Source: Candidatus Kaiserbacteria bacterium (GTDB lineage Bacteria; Patescibacteriota; Minisyncoccia; Phycocordibacterales; Phycocordibacteraceae). From it: a stretch of 49,978 nucleotides of DNA. Shown here in pieces: positions 21,620-29,181 of this stretch; position 1 is the stretch's first letter; each line of letters opens with the position of its first letter. The notes beneath the pieces are model-generated. The model was not told where the DNA came from. It searched no databases and saw only the letters and a program-made list of their open reading frames with translations. A program made the translations under genes and the position numbers. Location of the stretch: assembly GCA_016217905.1 (NCBI GenBank), contig JACRFL010000014.1:1-49978 (forward strand), in the 5' to 3' direction.

Positions 21620-22492
21620 ATGGACTCGACATCGCTTCCGCCCGCGTGGTCATACCGCGAGGCGTTCGATCGCAATATCGGACTCATATCGGAAGAAAAT
21701 CAGGAGAAGCTGCACGCGACGCACGTGGCCATCGCGGGCATGGGCGGCGTGGGCGGCATCTACGCGACGACCTTGGCACGGCTCGGCATCGGGCGCTTCA
21801 CCATCGCCGACCCGGACCGGTTCGAGCTCTCGAACACGAACCGTCAGCAGGGCGCGAGCGCCCCGACCTTCGGCGCGAGCAAGCGCGCGACGATGGAACG
21901 GCTCATCAGAGAAATCAACCCCTCCGCAGAGATCCGGTCATTTGAGGCGCTCGCGAGCGAGAACGCCGGCGATTTCTTAGCCGGCGTCAAGATCGCGATT
22001 GATGGCATCGACTTCTTTTCTATCGCGCCTCGCCGCCTGCTCTACCGCGAGAGCCGCGCGCGCGGCATCCCCGTCCTCGGCGCGGCTCCCATCGGGTTCG
22101 GCTCTTCGATGATCAATTTCGATCCTGCCGGCGTAAGCTTCGACGATTATTTCGACATCCGCGACGACCTGACCGAGCAGGAGCAGATCTTCCAGTTTGC
22201 GCTCGGCCTCGCTCCGCTCCTGTTGCAGCGCCCCTATTTCGCGCCGAAAGGCATCGACTTTGTCGGCCATCGCGCCCCCTCCTCGGTGCTCGGTACGCTC
22301 GCCTGCGCGAACATGGTCGGCTGTGAGGTCTACAAGATCGTCATCGGCCTGCCCTACGAGAGAGCGCCCGTGTCGCGACAGTTCGACCCGTACGTGCGCA
22401 AACTCCGGCGCTGCACACTTCGCGGCGGCAATCGCCACCCGATCCAGCGGATTAAAAAGTGGTACTTTAAGCGCGTATTCGGCTTGGCATAA
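21620..22492 (+). CDS. ThiF/MoeB/E1-like adenylyltransferase-family protein
   Basis: HVAIAGMGGVGGIYATTLARLGIGRFTIADPDRFELSNTNRQQGA (Rossmann GxGGxG, DxD, N-RQ). Alternative start 21506. Confidence 0.9.
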   Translation: MDSTSLPPAWSYREAFDRNIGLISEENQEKLHATHVAIAGMGGVGGIYATTLARLGIGRFTIADPDRFELSNTNRQQGASAPTFGASKRATMERLIREINPSAEIRSFEALASENAGDFLAGVKIAIDGIDFFSIAPRRLLYRESRARGIPVLGAAPIGFGSSMINFDPAGVSFDDYFDIRDDLTEQEQIFQFALGLAPLLLQRPYFAPKGIDFVGHRAPSSVLGTLACANMVGCEVYKIVIGLPYERAPVSRQFDPYVRKLRRCTLRGGNRHPIQRIKKWYFKRVFGLA

Positions 22493-22595
22493 GGCTCCTC
22501 CGGCGCCGGGCCCTTATCCACCGCGGAACTTTTCGCGCCGCACAAGCGGGCGGCAGGTGGTATCTTGATAGGTAAGATCTTCCCGTCCCAGACAC

Positions 22596-23240
22596 ATGAT
22601 TCAACGTATTGGCAAGCGGATAGGATCTATCGCCGTCAACGGCTATTTCGCTACCACCCAGTTCGCGACAACGCCTCTTGATTGGTGGCTCTCGCGACGC
22701 ATCGGCCTCAGCGTGTCTATGCCGTCCGGCCTGTATGTGCCGAGCGGCACGCTCGTGCTCGCGAACCATCGCAGTCTACTTGATGCTTTTCTCGTGACCT
22801 TCCACCTCGGGAGGCAGAACTGGCTTACCGCCATCCCGGCCCGCTGCCCGCTGACTTCCGCCTACGCGCGCAGGCCGATTCTCGGCCCGATCTTGAAGAT
22901 GTTCGGGGCCTACGACATTGGCAATACCTCAATCGAGCGGGCCAAGAAACTCCTCTTCACGCGCGACCTTCTCGACCGCAAACATACGGTCATCCTGTTT
23001 CCCGAGGGAAAAATAGTCGAGAAAGGGGTCGTCGTGGATGAATTCCAACAGGGGGCGCAGATGCTTTTCGCGCACGATTACCCGACGCTTTTCGTGCGCC
23101 TGTCTGGCTTTGACACCCGCTCGTTCATCCATCCAAAGACGGTGACGAACGCCCGCATGGTCTACAGCGATATCATCCGCGGCGACGCGGCGACCAAGCT
23201 TGAACGGTTGCGCGAATTCTTCGGCGCCGAAGCCGCATGA
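22596..23240 (+). CDS. PlsC-like lysophospholipid acyltransferase-family protein
   Basis: LANHRSLLDAF (NHxxxxD) and ILFPEGKIVEKG (FPEG). Confidence 0.82.
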   Translation: MIQRIGKRIGSIAVNGYFATTQFATTPLDWWLSRRIGLSVSMPSGLYVPSGTLVLANHRSLLDAFLVTFHLGRQNWLTAIPARCPLTSAYARRPILGPILKMFGAYDIGNTSIERAKKLLFTRDLLDRKHTVILFPEGKIVEKGVVVDEFQQGAQMLFAHDYPTLFVRLSGFDTRSFIHPKTVTNARMVYSDIIRGDAATKLERLREFFGAEAA

Positions 23241-23851
23241 CCGGCGCCTTCCTGCGCTGCGCGAGCGACGACCGAACCGCTCTCCACGAGGCGGGAGTCG
23301 CCGCAGCACGCCTGGCAATCTGGAACGCGTCTCGCGAAACGAACCGCGGCGCGACGTTTGCGTCAATCAGTGTCAAAAAAGATGCTTCCGGCAAGCCGCA
23401 CGGGCGCGTCCGGGGAAGACGCCGCCCGGTCGCCGTTTCCATTTCTCATTCTTTCCCGTTCGCATTCGCCGCCGCCGAGGCGGCGGCGGCCGTTGGCGCC
23501 GATGTCGAGCGCATTCGCGATTTTTCGTCCGTTGTACGCGACGCCTTTCTCACCCCTGCGGAGCGGGAGATTGTCGAATCCGCGGCGCCCGACGAGCGCG
23601 CCCGCCTGCGCACTCTCTGTTGGTCGCTGAAAGAGTCCGTCCTAAAAGCTCTCGGGACCGGCCTCCGGGTGCACCCCGTTCGCGTCGACCTGACGCCCGT
23701 GCTGCGGGGCGATTCTCCCGCCCTGAGCGTGTGCGGCGTCCTACGGGCCGTCGAAGCGCGCTCCTGGCGGATCGGGGACGATTTTGTCGCCGCGGCGGTT
23801 GTGATTCCGATCCGTTCCGCGTATGATTGGCAACATGCCGCGAAACGCTGA
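23237..23851 (+). CDS. 4'-phosphopantetheinyl transferase (Sfp type)
   Basis: VAVSISHSFPFAFAAAEAAAAVGADVERI and LCWSLKESVLKALGTGLR match GxDxE and WxxKEAxxK motifs. Confidence 0.88.
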   Translation: MTGAFLRCASDDRTALHEAGVAAARLAIWNASRETNRGATFASISVKKDASGKPHGRVRGRRRPVAVSISHSFPFAFAAAEAAAAVGADVERIRDFSSVVRDAFLTPAEREIVESAAPDERARLRTLCWSLKESVLKALGTGLRVHPVRVDLTPVLRGDSPALSVCGVLRAVEARSWRIGDDFVAAAVVIPIRSAYDWQHAAKR

Positions 23852-24122
23852 TACGGAGTTGCGCGACACGGTCATCTCCCTCATAGCGGGTACGCTGAAG
23901 GTGCCTGCCGCCGATATTCGCGACTCGAGCAAGCTCGCCGATATCGCTCCAGACTCGATTGCGCTTTTCGAGCTCCTCGTTCGGCTCGAGAAAGAGCTCG
24001 GCCGGCGCGTAGAGTACGAAGAAATAGCGCACATCGAAACCGTCGGGGACGTCATTACATACGTCGCTAGTCTGCCCAACGATCAAACGGCAGGACCTCC
24101 CGCGCCAGAAACGCCGGCATGA
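23835..24122 (+). CDS. acyl carrier protein
   Basis: About 95 aa with DSSKLADIAPDSIALFELLVRLEKELGRRVEYEEIAHIETVGDVITYV; Ser of the DSI motif is the predicted phosphopantetheine site. Confidence 0.88.
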   Translation: MPRNADTELRDTVISLIAGTLKVPAADIRDSSKLADIAPDSIALFELLVRLEKELGRRVEYEEIAHIETVGDVITYVASLPNDQTAGPPAPETPA

Positions 24123-24718
24123 GCGCCTCTCCCCCGTCCTGCCGGCCCCTGCGCGACGAGGAGGAACGCCGCGCCGCTCGGGAGATCGTGCGGCGCGTAT
24201 ATGAGAAACAAGGATATGACGTGAACAGCGGAAGCATCGCACGCTATCTCGATGGTCCGGATGCCGCGACCTTCGGCCTTTTCTACCAGGATGCGCTCTA
24301 CGCCACCATTTCAGTTGTCGGCGACGGCGCGCAGGGCCTCCCAATGGATACCATTTATGCTGACGAACTTGCGCCCTGGCGCTCCGAAGGAAAAAAGCTC
24401 GCAGAGGTTGTGCAGTTTGCCGTTGATCATGACGTCTACGTAAAAATCTCCGGCAAAAAACCATCCCCGTTTGAAGCGGCTCCCCTGTTTGCGGCAGTGT
24501 TGTCCCATGCGCTTCAGAAACATATTGATTATTTATGCATTTCAATAAATCCAAAACATGACCGGTTTTACGGCATGCTTGGCTTCAAGCAGATCGGAGA
24601 ACTGAAGCACTATGCTTCCGTCAACGCGCCGGCCATCGCTCGCGCTTTTTATGTTCCCGATTGGAAAACACATCCTTTTATAGCAAGCTTCATGGACAAA
24701 GAAATGCTTCGCACCTGA
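24119..24718 (+). CDS. FeeM-like N-acyl amino acid synthase (GNAT/autoinducer-synthase fold)
   Basis: GLPMDTIYADELAPWRSEGKKLAEVVQFAV and YLCISINPKHDRFYGMLGFKQIGELKHYASVNAPAIARAFYV resemble the FeeM-domain pattern; ATGA overlap with the ACP gene. Confidence 0.8.
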   Translation: MSASPPSCRPLRDEEERRAAREIVRRVYEKQGYDVNSGSIARYLDGPDAATFGLFYQDALYATISVVGDGAQGLPMDTIYADELAPWRSEGKKLAEVVQFAVDHDVYVKISGKKPSPFEAAPLFAAVLSHALQKHIDYLCISINPKHDRFYGMLGFKQIGELKHYASVNAPAIARAFYVPDWKTHPFIASFMDKEMLRT

Positions 24719-24767
24719 TTTCGTTTTGATGCGGTGAGATGTTAACCTTTGCGCGAACCTTTTTCGA

Positions 24768-24813
24768 GCAGCGGAAGACGGCAGCGGAAGGGCAGCGGAA
24801 GACTGTCTTCCGC
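24768..24813. repeat. GCAGCGGAAG direct repeats (x3) plus palindrome GCGGAAGACTGTCTTCCGC
   Basis: GCAGCGGAAG at 24768, 24781, 24792; palindrome 24795-24813, identical at 39050-39068. Confidence 0.85.
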
Positions 24814-24818
24814 AGGCG

Positions 24819-25412
24819 CTCGGGTCGGGGCTACTTTTTCTGAAAAATGAAGTTGAGATAGTTCTTTGAGCGAGGCTTGAATGTCTCAAAGTAATCAAAA
24901 AAGTTTCTTTGCCAGACGATTGGGCTAAATGGATGTTAGCGGAAAATGAAAAAGATAAATCGGTGGAAGCCCAATCGTCTACGCTTTTTGCAGATAACAC
25001 AAAAGCCGAAATTTCTCTTTTGGATTCCAAGATTGAGAAGCTGATGAATGCCTATTTAGAGAACGCACTTTCACTAGAGGAATATCGAGATGCTAAAAGT
25101 GCGTTGGTTAACCAAAAACAGCTTCTCAAAGAGAAATTAGCGGCTTTTGAGCAAAAAACGAATAATCGGTTCGAACTTGCCGAAAAGTTTTTGAAATACA
25201 ATATAGAATTGGTAAACGAGAGTACAAATGAAGAAAAACTTCATTTGTACAAAAAAGTCGGTTCGAACTTTCAAATTAAGGATCGAACCGTCTTTTTTGA
25301 GCCACGCGGAACGTGGAAAAACCTTTTGGATTCGGGAATTTTTGGCGGGAATGCGTTTGTGTCGCGCCTGCGGCGCGACCCCATTTCGGCTTCCAATTCC
25401 GATTTCCAATTT
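24819..25412 (+). pseudogene. C-terminal remnant of a large serine recombinase
   Basis: Frame ...KNEVEIVL*ARLECLKVIKKVSLPDDWAKWML...LDSKIEKLMNAYLENALSLEEYRDAKSALVNQKQLLKEKLAAFEQ...NEEKLHLYKKVGSNFQIKDRTVFFEPRG; TGA at 24867; no resolvase domain; AT-rich relative to neighbours; runs into tRNA-Ser. Confidence 0.75.
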
Positions 25413-25502
25413 TGGCGGAGGCGGAGAGATTCGAACTCTCGAGACCCTTTCGAGCCTGCCGCCTTTCCAAGGCGGTGCACTAGACCACTATGCGACGCCT
25501 CC
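25413..25502 (-). tRNA. tRNA-Ser (GGA), CCA encoded
   Basis: Reverse complement ggaggcgtcgcatagtggtctagtgcaCCGCC-TTGGAAA-GGCGGcaggctcgaaagggtctcgagagttcgaatctctccgcctccgCCA; long variable arm. Confidence 0.95.
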
Positions 25503-25563
25503 GTTCGTATCATATTGCGCTATTATGCGCTTTTTCTCAAGACACATGATCTTTTAAAATAGG

Positions 25564-25590
25564 AAATGCCGGGCGTTGTCCGGCATTTCT
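25564..25590. terminator. intergenic hairpin
   Basis: GAAATGCCGG-gcgttgt-CCGGCATTTC. Confidence 0.6.
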
Positions 25591-25602
25591 GGAGAAAATC
25601 CG

Positions 25603-25788
25603 CTATCGAATTTTCGCGCCTCCGCCAAGCGCGACAGGATACTTCAGACGCCGCCGAAAGCGCGTATTCAATGGAACCTTAAAATGGATCTTTGCAATGA
25701 AGCCGCCAAGGCGGGCAGCGGGCAACTTTGCGATCCTTTTTATCTTCCCGCCTGTCTTCCCGCCCGACTTGTGTATATGTTTCGCCAT
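25603..25788 (-). CDS. 61-aa highly basic protein of unknown function
   Basis: MAKHIHKSGGKTGGKIKRIAKLPAARLGGFIAKIHFKVPLNTRFRRRLKYPVALGGGAKIR; GGAGAAG upstream of ATG. Confidence 0.6.
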   Translation of the reverse strand: MAKHIHKSGGKTGGKIKRIAKLPAARLGGFIAKIHFKVPLNTRFRRRLKYPVALGGGAKIR

Positions 25789-25910
25789 TGCCTTCTCCTC
25801 CAGGTACGGCCTCCTCCAGGTTGAGGATGCGTCCACGGGCGAGCTTACCATCAAAGCAACGTTACAACAATGGAATGCGCACAAAGCCCCTTATAATGGC
25901 CCTGTATATT

Positions 25911-26807
25911 TTACTTTTCAAGTAGAGCTTGGATTCTTTGTTGAATGGGCGGATGCGTTGAAAACATCTTCTCGATCCAATTTGAACTTCCTTCCCTTTT
26001 CGCACCGAATGGATCACCGATAAAGAGGTGCGCCGTCGCAAGGTTCGCGCTCTGCATCGGAGCAGTGTAGCTACCGATCTTCCCGAGCGCGGAAGCGAGT
26101 CCTTCGGGGTAGCGCGTGAGCAGAGCGCCCGAGGCGTCGGCGAGATATTCGCGTCTGCGCGAAACGGCAAGTTGAATGAGCTTCGCGGCGACAGGGGCAA
26201 GTATGATGCCGACAACGGCGACGATCATGAAAAGTGCATTCCCCTGTTTGTTATCGTTTCCTCGCCCGCCGCCCCAGAAAGACATGCTCAAGAAAATATC
26301 CGCCACAATGGCGACGAAGCCCGCAAGCACTACCGCAACCGTCATAAGGAGGATGTCGCGGTTCTTGATATGCGAGAGCTCGTGGCCGACGACGCCCTCG
26401 AGCTCGCTTCGCGTCATCATCGAGAGCAATCCGGTCGTCGCGCAGACCACCGCGTGCGTCTCGTCGCGGCCGGTCGCAAAAGCGTTTGGCGCCGGATCGT
26501 CGATCACATAGAGCTTCGGCTTTGGCAGGCCCGCCGCGATGGCGAGGTTCTCGGTGACGGTATAGAAATCAAAGAACTCTTCCCGCGATGCCGGCCGCGC
26601 ATGATTGAGAGAGAGCACCAGCTTGTCCGAGGCCCAGTACGCGTAAAAATTCGTCATGACGGCAATGAGAATGGCGATATAGAGGATACCCGGATTGCCG
26701 TAGTACCAGGAAATGGCATATCCGGCCGCGATGACGACGAGGAGGAAGCCGATCACGAGCGCCCACGTCCGGCGGATGTTACTCGAGCGCTGGTTGTAGA
26801 GATTCAT
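25911..26807 (-). CDS. htpX: HtpX-family zinc metalloprotease
   Basis: VVGHELSHIKNRDIL (HExxH), DDPAPNAFATGRDETHAVVCATTGLL, FSTHPPIQQRIQAL. Confidence 0.95.
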   Translation of the reverse strand: MNLYNQRSSNIRRTWALVIGFLLVVIAAGYAISWYYGNPGILYIAILIAVMTNFYAYWASDKLVLSLNHARPASREEFFDFYTVTENLAIAAGLPKPKLYVIDDPAPNAFATGRDETHAVVCATTGLLSMMTRSELEGVVGHELSHIKNRDILLMTVAVVLAGFVAIVADIFLSMSFWGGGRGNDNKQGNALFMIVAVVGIILAPVAAKLIQLAVSRRREYLADASGALLTRYPEGLASALGKIGSYTAPMQSANLATAHLFIGDPFGAKREGSSNWIEKMFSTHPPIQQRIQALLEK

Positions 26808-27435
26808 GTTCCGTATGTACTTCGACTCGGTTTTTCCCGCCATTCTTCGCGCGATAGAGGGCCTCATCGGCCAGTTTCAGCAGCATCTTCGCGTCGATCG
26901 AACTCTCCGATGACACGACGCCGAAGCTTGCCGTAACTTTCAGTCCAGGATATTGGTCGAATGTGAGTTGTTCAATTTTAGAACGCACATCTTCGGCATG
27001 ACGGACAGCGGCTTCAACACTTGCCCCCGGCATGAGCACAATCAATTCTTCTCCTCCGAAACGAGCTGCTGTATCTGACGCGCGTTCTGACTCTATAAGC
27101 ACTTCTGAGACTTTCCGGAGTACTTCGTCACCCGCCGAATGCCCGAGAGTATCATTTACTCTCTTAAAATGATCGAGATCGATCAGAATAAGCGAGACTT
27201 CTTTTAGCGGCTCGGTATGCATACGTTTCTCCCGTATCTCCCCACGAATGATCTTGAGCGCCCCATCAAGCTCGCGCTCAAAGACTTTGCGCGTCTTCAA
27301 CCCCGTTAAATGCTCGAATTCATGCCGTTCGTCTTGATCTGCGATGTAATCGAGCAAATACTTACTACGCTCAAGAACAAGCTCGTGCTCTTCTTCGGGG
27401 GTCGTGGGCCGTTCAAATTTTGGACGCTCTCCCAT
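26779..27435 (-). CDS. GGDEF-domain putative diguanylate cyclase
   Basis: LTGLKTRKVFERELD...LILIDLDHFKRVNDTLGHSAGDEVLRKVSEVL...ARFGGEELIVLMPG (GGEEL)...ADEALYRAKNGGKNRV. Confidence 0.92.
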   Translation of the reverse strand: MGERPKFERPTTPEEEHELVLERSKYLLDYIADQDERHEFEHLTGLKTRKVFERELDGALKIIRGEIREKRMHTEPLKEVSLILIDLDHFKRVNDTLGHSAGDEVLRKVSEVLIESERASDTAARFGGEELIVLMPGASVEAAVRHAEDVRSKIEQLTFDQYPGLKVTASFGVVSSESSIDAKMLLKLADEALYRAKNGGKNRVEVHTEHESLQPALE

Positions 27436-27439
27436 AGCG

Positions 27440-28006
27440 CTAGAACTGCACTTTCACCGGCTCCTTGGCGGCGACGTCGCTCGCGCCGAGCTCGAAGAGA
27501 TCCATCGGTTTGAAGCTGAAGGAGGAAGCGACGAGATTTCCGGGGAAAGACTGAATGGCGGTGTTGAGCGCCATCACCGTCGTGTTGTAGAAGCGGCGGG
27601 AAGACTGGATTTTATCCTCGGTATCGCCGAGCTCCTTCTGCAGCTGGAGGAAATTCTGGTTCGCCTTGAGGTCCGGGTATGCCTCGGAGACGGCAAAGAG
27701 CGTCTTGAGGGCGCCCGAGAGCTGGTTCTCGACCTGCGCCTGCGCAGCGGGGGTCATGTTCGAGGCGCCCATCGCGGCCGCGCGCGCCTTTGTCACCGTG
27801 TCGAAGGTCTTCGACTCGTGCGCGGCGTACCCCTTCACGGTCTCGACGAGATTCGGGATAAGATCGTAGCGGCGCTTCAACTGCACCGCGATGTCGGCCC
27901 ATGCTTCCTTCGCCTGATTGACAAGCGTAACAAGGCGATTGTACGCCCCGATAACCCAGAGCACGACGACTGCGACAAGTATGAGGATGATTGTGGTTGT
28001 AGACAT
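27440..28006 (-). CDS. lemA: LemA-family protein
   Basis: N-terminal TM, YNRLVTLVNQAKEAWADIAVQLKRRYDLIPNLVETVKGYAAHE; TATAAT 8 nt upstream of ATG at 28006. Confidence 0.94.
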   Translation of the reverse strand: MSTTTIILILVAVVVLWVIGAYNRLVTLVNQAKEAWADIAVQLKRRYDLIPNLVETVKGYAAHESKTFDTVTKARAAAMGASNMTPAAQAQVENQLSGALKTLFAVSEAYPDLKANQNFLQLQKELGDTEDKIQSSRRFYNTTVMALNTAIQSFPGNLVASSFSFKPMDLFELGASDVAAKEPVKVQF

Positions 28007-28025
28007 GCCTCCCATTATACCAAAA

Positions 28026-29156
28026 CTAGCGCACCGCGCGCGCAACCGCTTTAGTCACGCGCGGGTCGAGCAGATCGGGGATGATCTTGGCGGGCGAGGG
28101 CTTCGCTACGAGTGCCGCGAGCGCGCGGGCGGCTCGCAACTTCGTTGCTTCCGTTATCTTCTTCACGCCCTTGTCGAGCGCGCCGCGGAAAATGCCGGGG
28201 AACACGAGCGCGTTGTTGATCTGGTTCGGGAAGTCGGAACGGCCCGTCGCGACGACCGTCGCGCCCGCGCGCTTCGCCGGCTCCGGCAAAATTTCCGGAT
28301 CGGGATTCGCGAGAGCGAAGACGATCCCCCGCGAGGCCATGATCTTCACGTGTTCGGGGCCGAGCACTCCCTTGCCGGAGACGCCGACGAACGCGTCCGC
28401 GCCCCGCATCGCTTCCGCAAGGTCGCCCGCGACCTTGCGCGGGTTCGTGAGCGCCGCGAGCTCCGCCTTGTGCGCATTCAAGCCGGCGCGACCCGTATGG
28501 ATGACGCCGGCGCGGTCGAGCACGACCACGTCCCGTATCCCCGCCGCAACGAGAAGCTTCGCGACAGCTGTACCGGCCGCGCCGGCGCCGCTCACGACGA
28601 CCTTCAACTTCTTCATATCCTTCTTCACCACCTTCGCGGCATTCGTGAGCCCCGCAAGGACGACGATCGCAGTGCCGTGTTGGTCGTCATGCATGACGGG
28701 GATGTCGAGTTCCTCGACAAGCCGCCGCTCGATCTCGAAACACTGCGGCGCAGCGATATCTTCAAGATTGATGCCGCCGAAGGCTGGCGCGATCGCTTTC
28801 ACTGTTTTAATAATTTCCTCCGGGTCGTGGGTATCGAGCACGATGGGCCATGCGTCGATGTCCGCCTTCACCTTGAAAATAAGAGCCTTCCCCTCCATCA
28901 CCGGCAGGGCGCCGTAGGGGCCGATATTCCCGAGGCCTAAGACTGCCGAGCCGTCGGAGACGACCACAACGCTGTTTTTCTTCACTGACATCTTCCGCGC
29001 GTCTTCCGGATGCGCGGCAAGGTGGAGCGACGCGACGCCGACGCCCGGCGTGTACCAGAGCGAGAAATCGCTTTTCCCTTTAAGCTTGACGCGCGTCTTC
29101 GTCTCGATGCGCGCGCCCTGCTTCTTGTAGGCCGCAAGTATTTTTTTCGTGTCCAT
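28026..29156 (-). CDS. NAD(P)-dependent malic enzyme
   Basis: LWYTPGVGVASLHLAAHPEDA, VVVVSDGSAVLGLGNIGPYGALPVMEGKALIFK, MHDDQHGTAIV. Confidence 0.94.
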   Translation of the reverse strand: MDTKKILAAYKKQGARIETKTRVKLKGKSDFSLWYTPGVGVASLHLAAHPEDARKMSVKKNSVVVVSDGSAVLGLGNIGPYGALPVMEGKALIFKVKADIDAWPIVLDTHDPEEIIKTVKAIAPAFGGINLEDIAAPQCFEIERRLVEELDIPVMHDDQHGTAIVVLAGLTNAAKVVKKDMKKLKVVVSGAGAAGTAVAKLLVAAGIRDVVVLDRAGVIHTGRAGLNAHKAELAALTNPRKVAGDLAEAMRGADAFVGVSGKGVLGPEHVKIMASRGIVFALANPDPEILPEPAKRAGATVVATGRSDFPNQINNALVFPGIFRGALDKGVKKITEATKLRAARALAALVAKPSPAKIIPDLLDPRVTKAVARAVR

Positions 29157-29181
29157 AGTAGAGGACTAGTATACTATAGGC

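Noticed and set aside
24768-24813. Repeat cluster as a CRISPR array
   Set aside because: Repeats are 10 bp with 1-3 nt spacing; no spacers of CRISPR length and no cas genes in the window.
24867-24869. In-frame TGA in the recombinase remnant as evidence of UGA recoding
   Set aside because: TGA is a normal stop elsewhere (valS, ACP); decay of a truncated gene is simpler.
25361-25379. GTCGCGCC-TGC-GGCGCGAC hairpin near tRNA-Ser as an att site
   Set aside because: No second copy noticed; may simply be a local terminator or chance GC palindrome.
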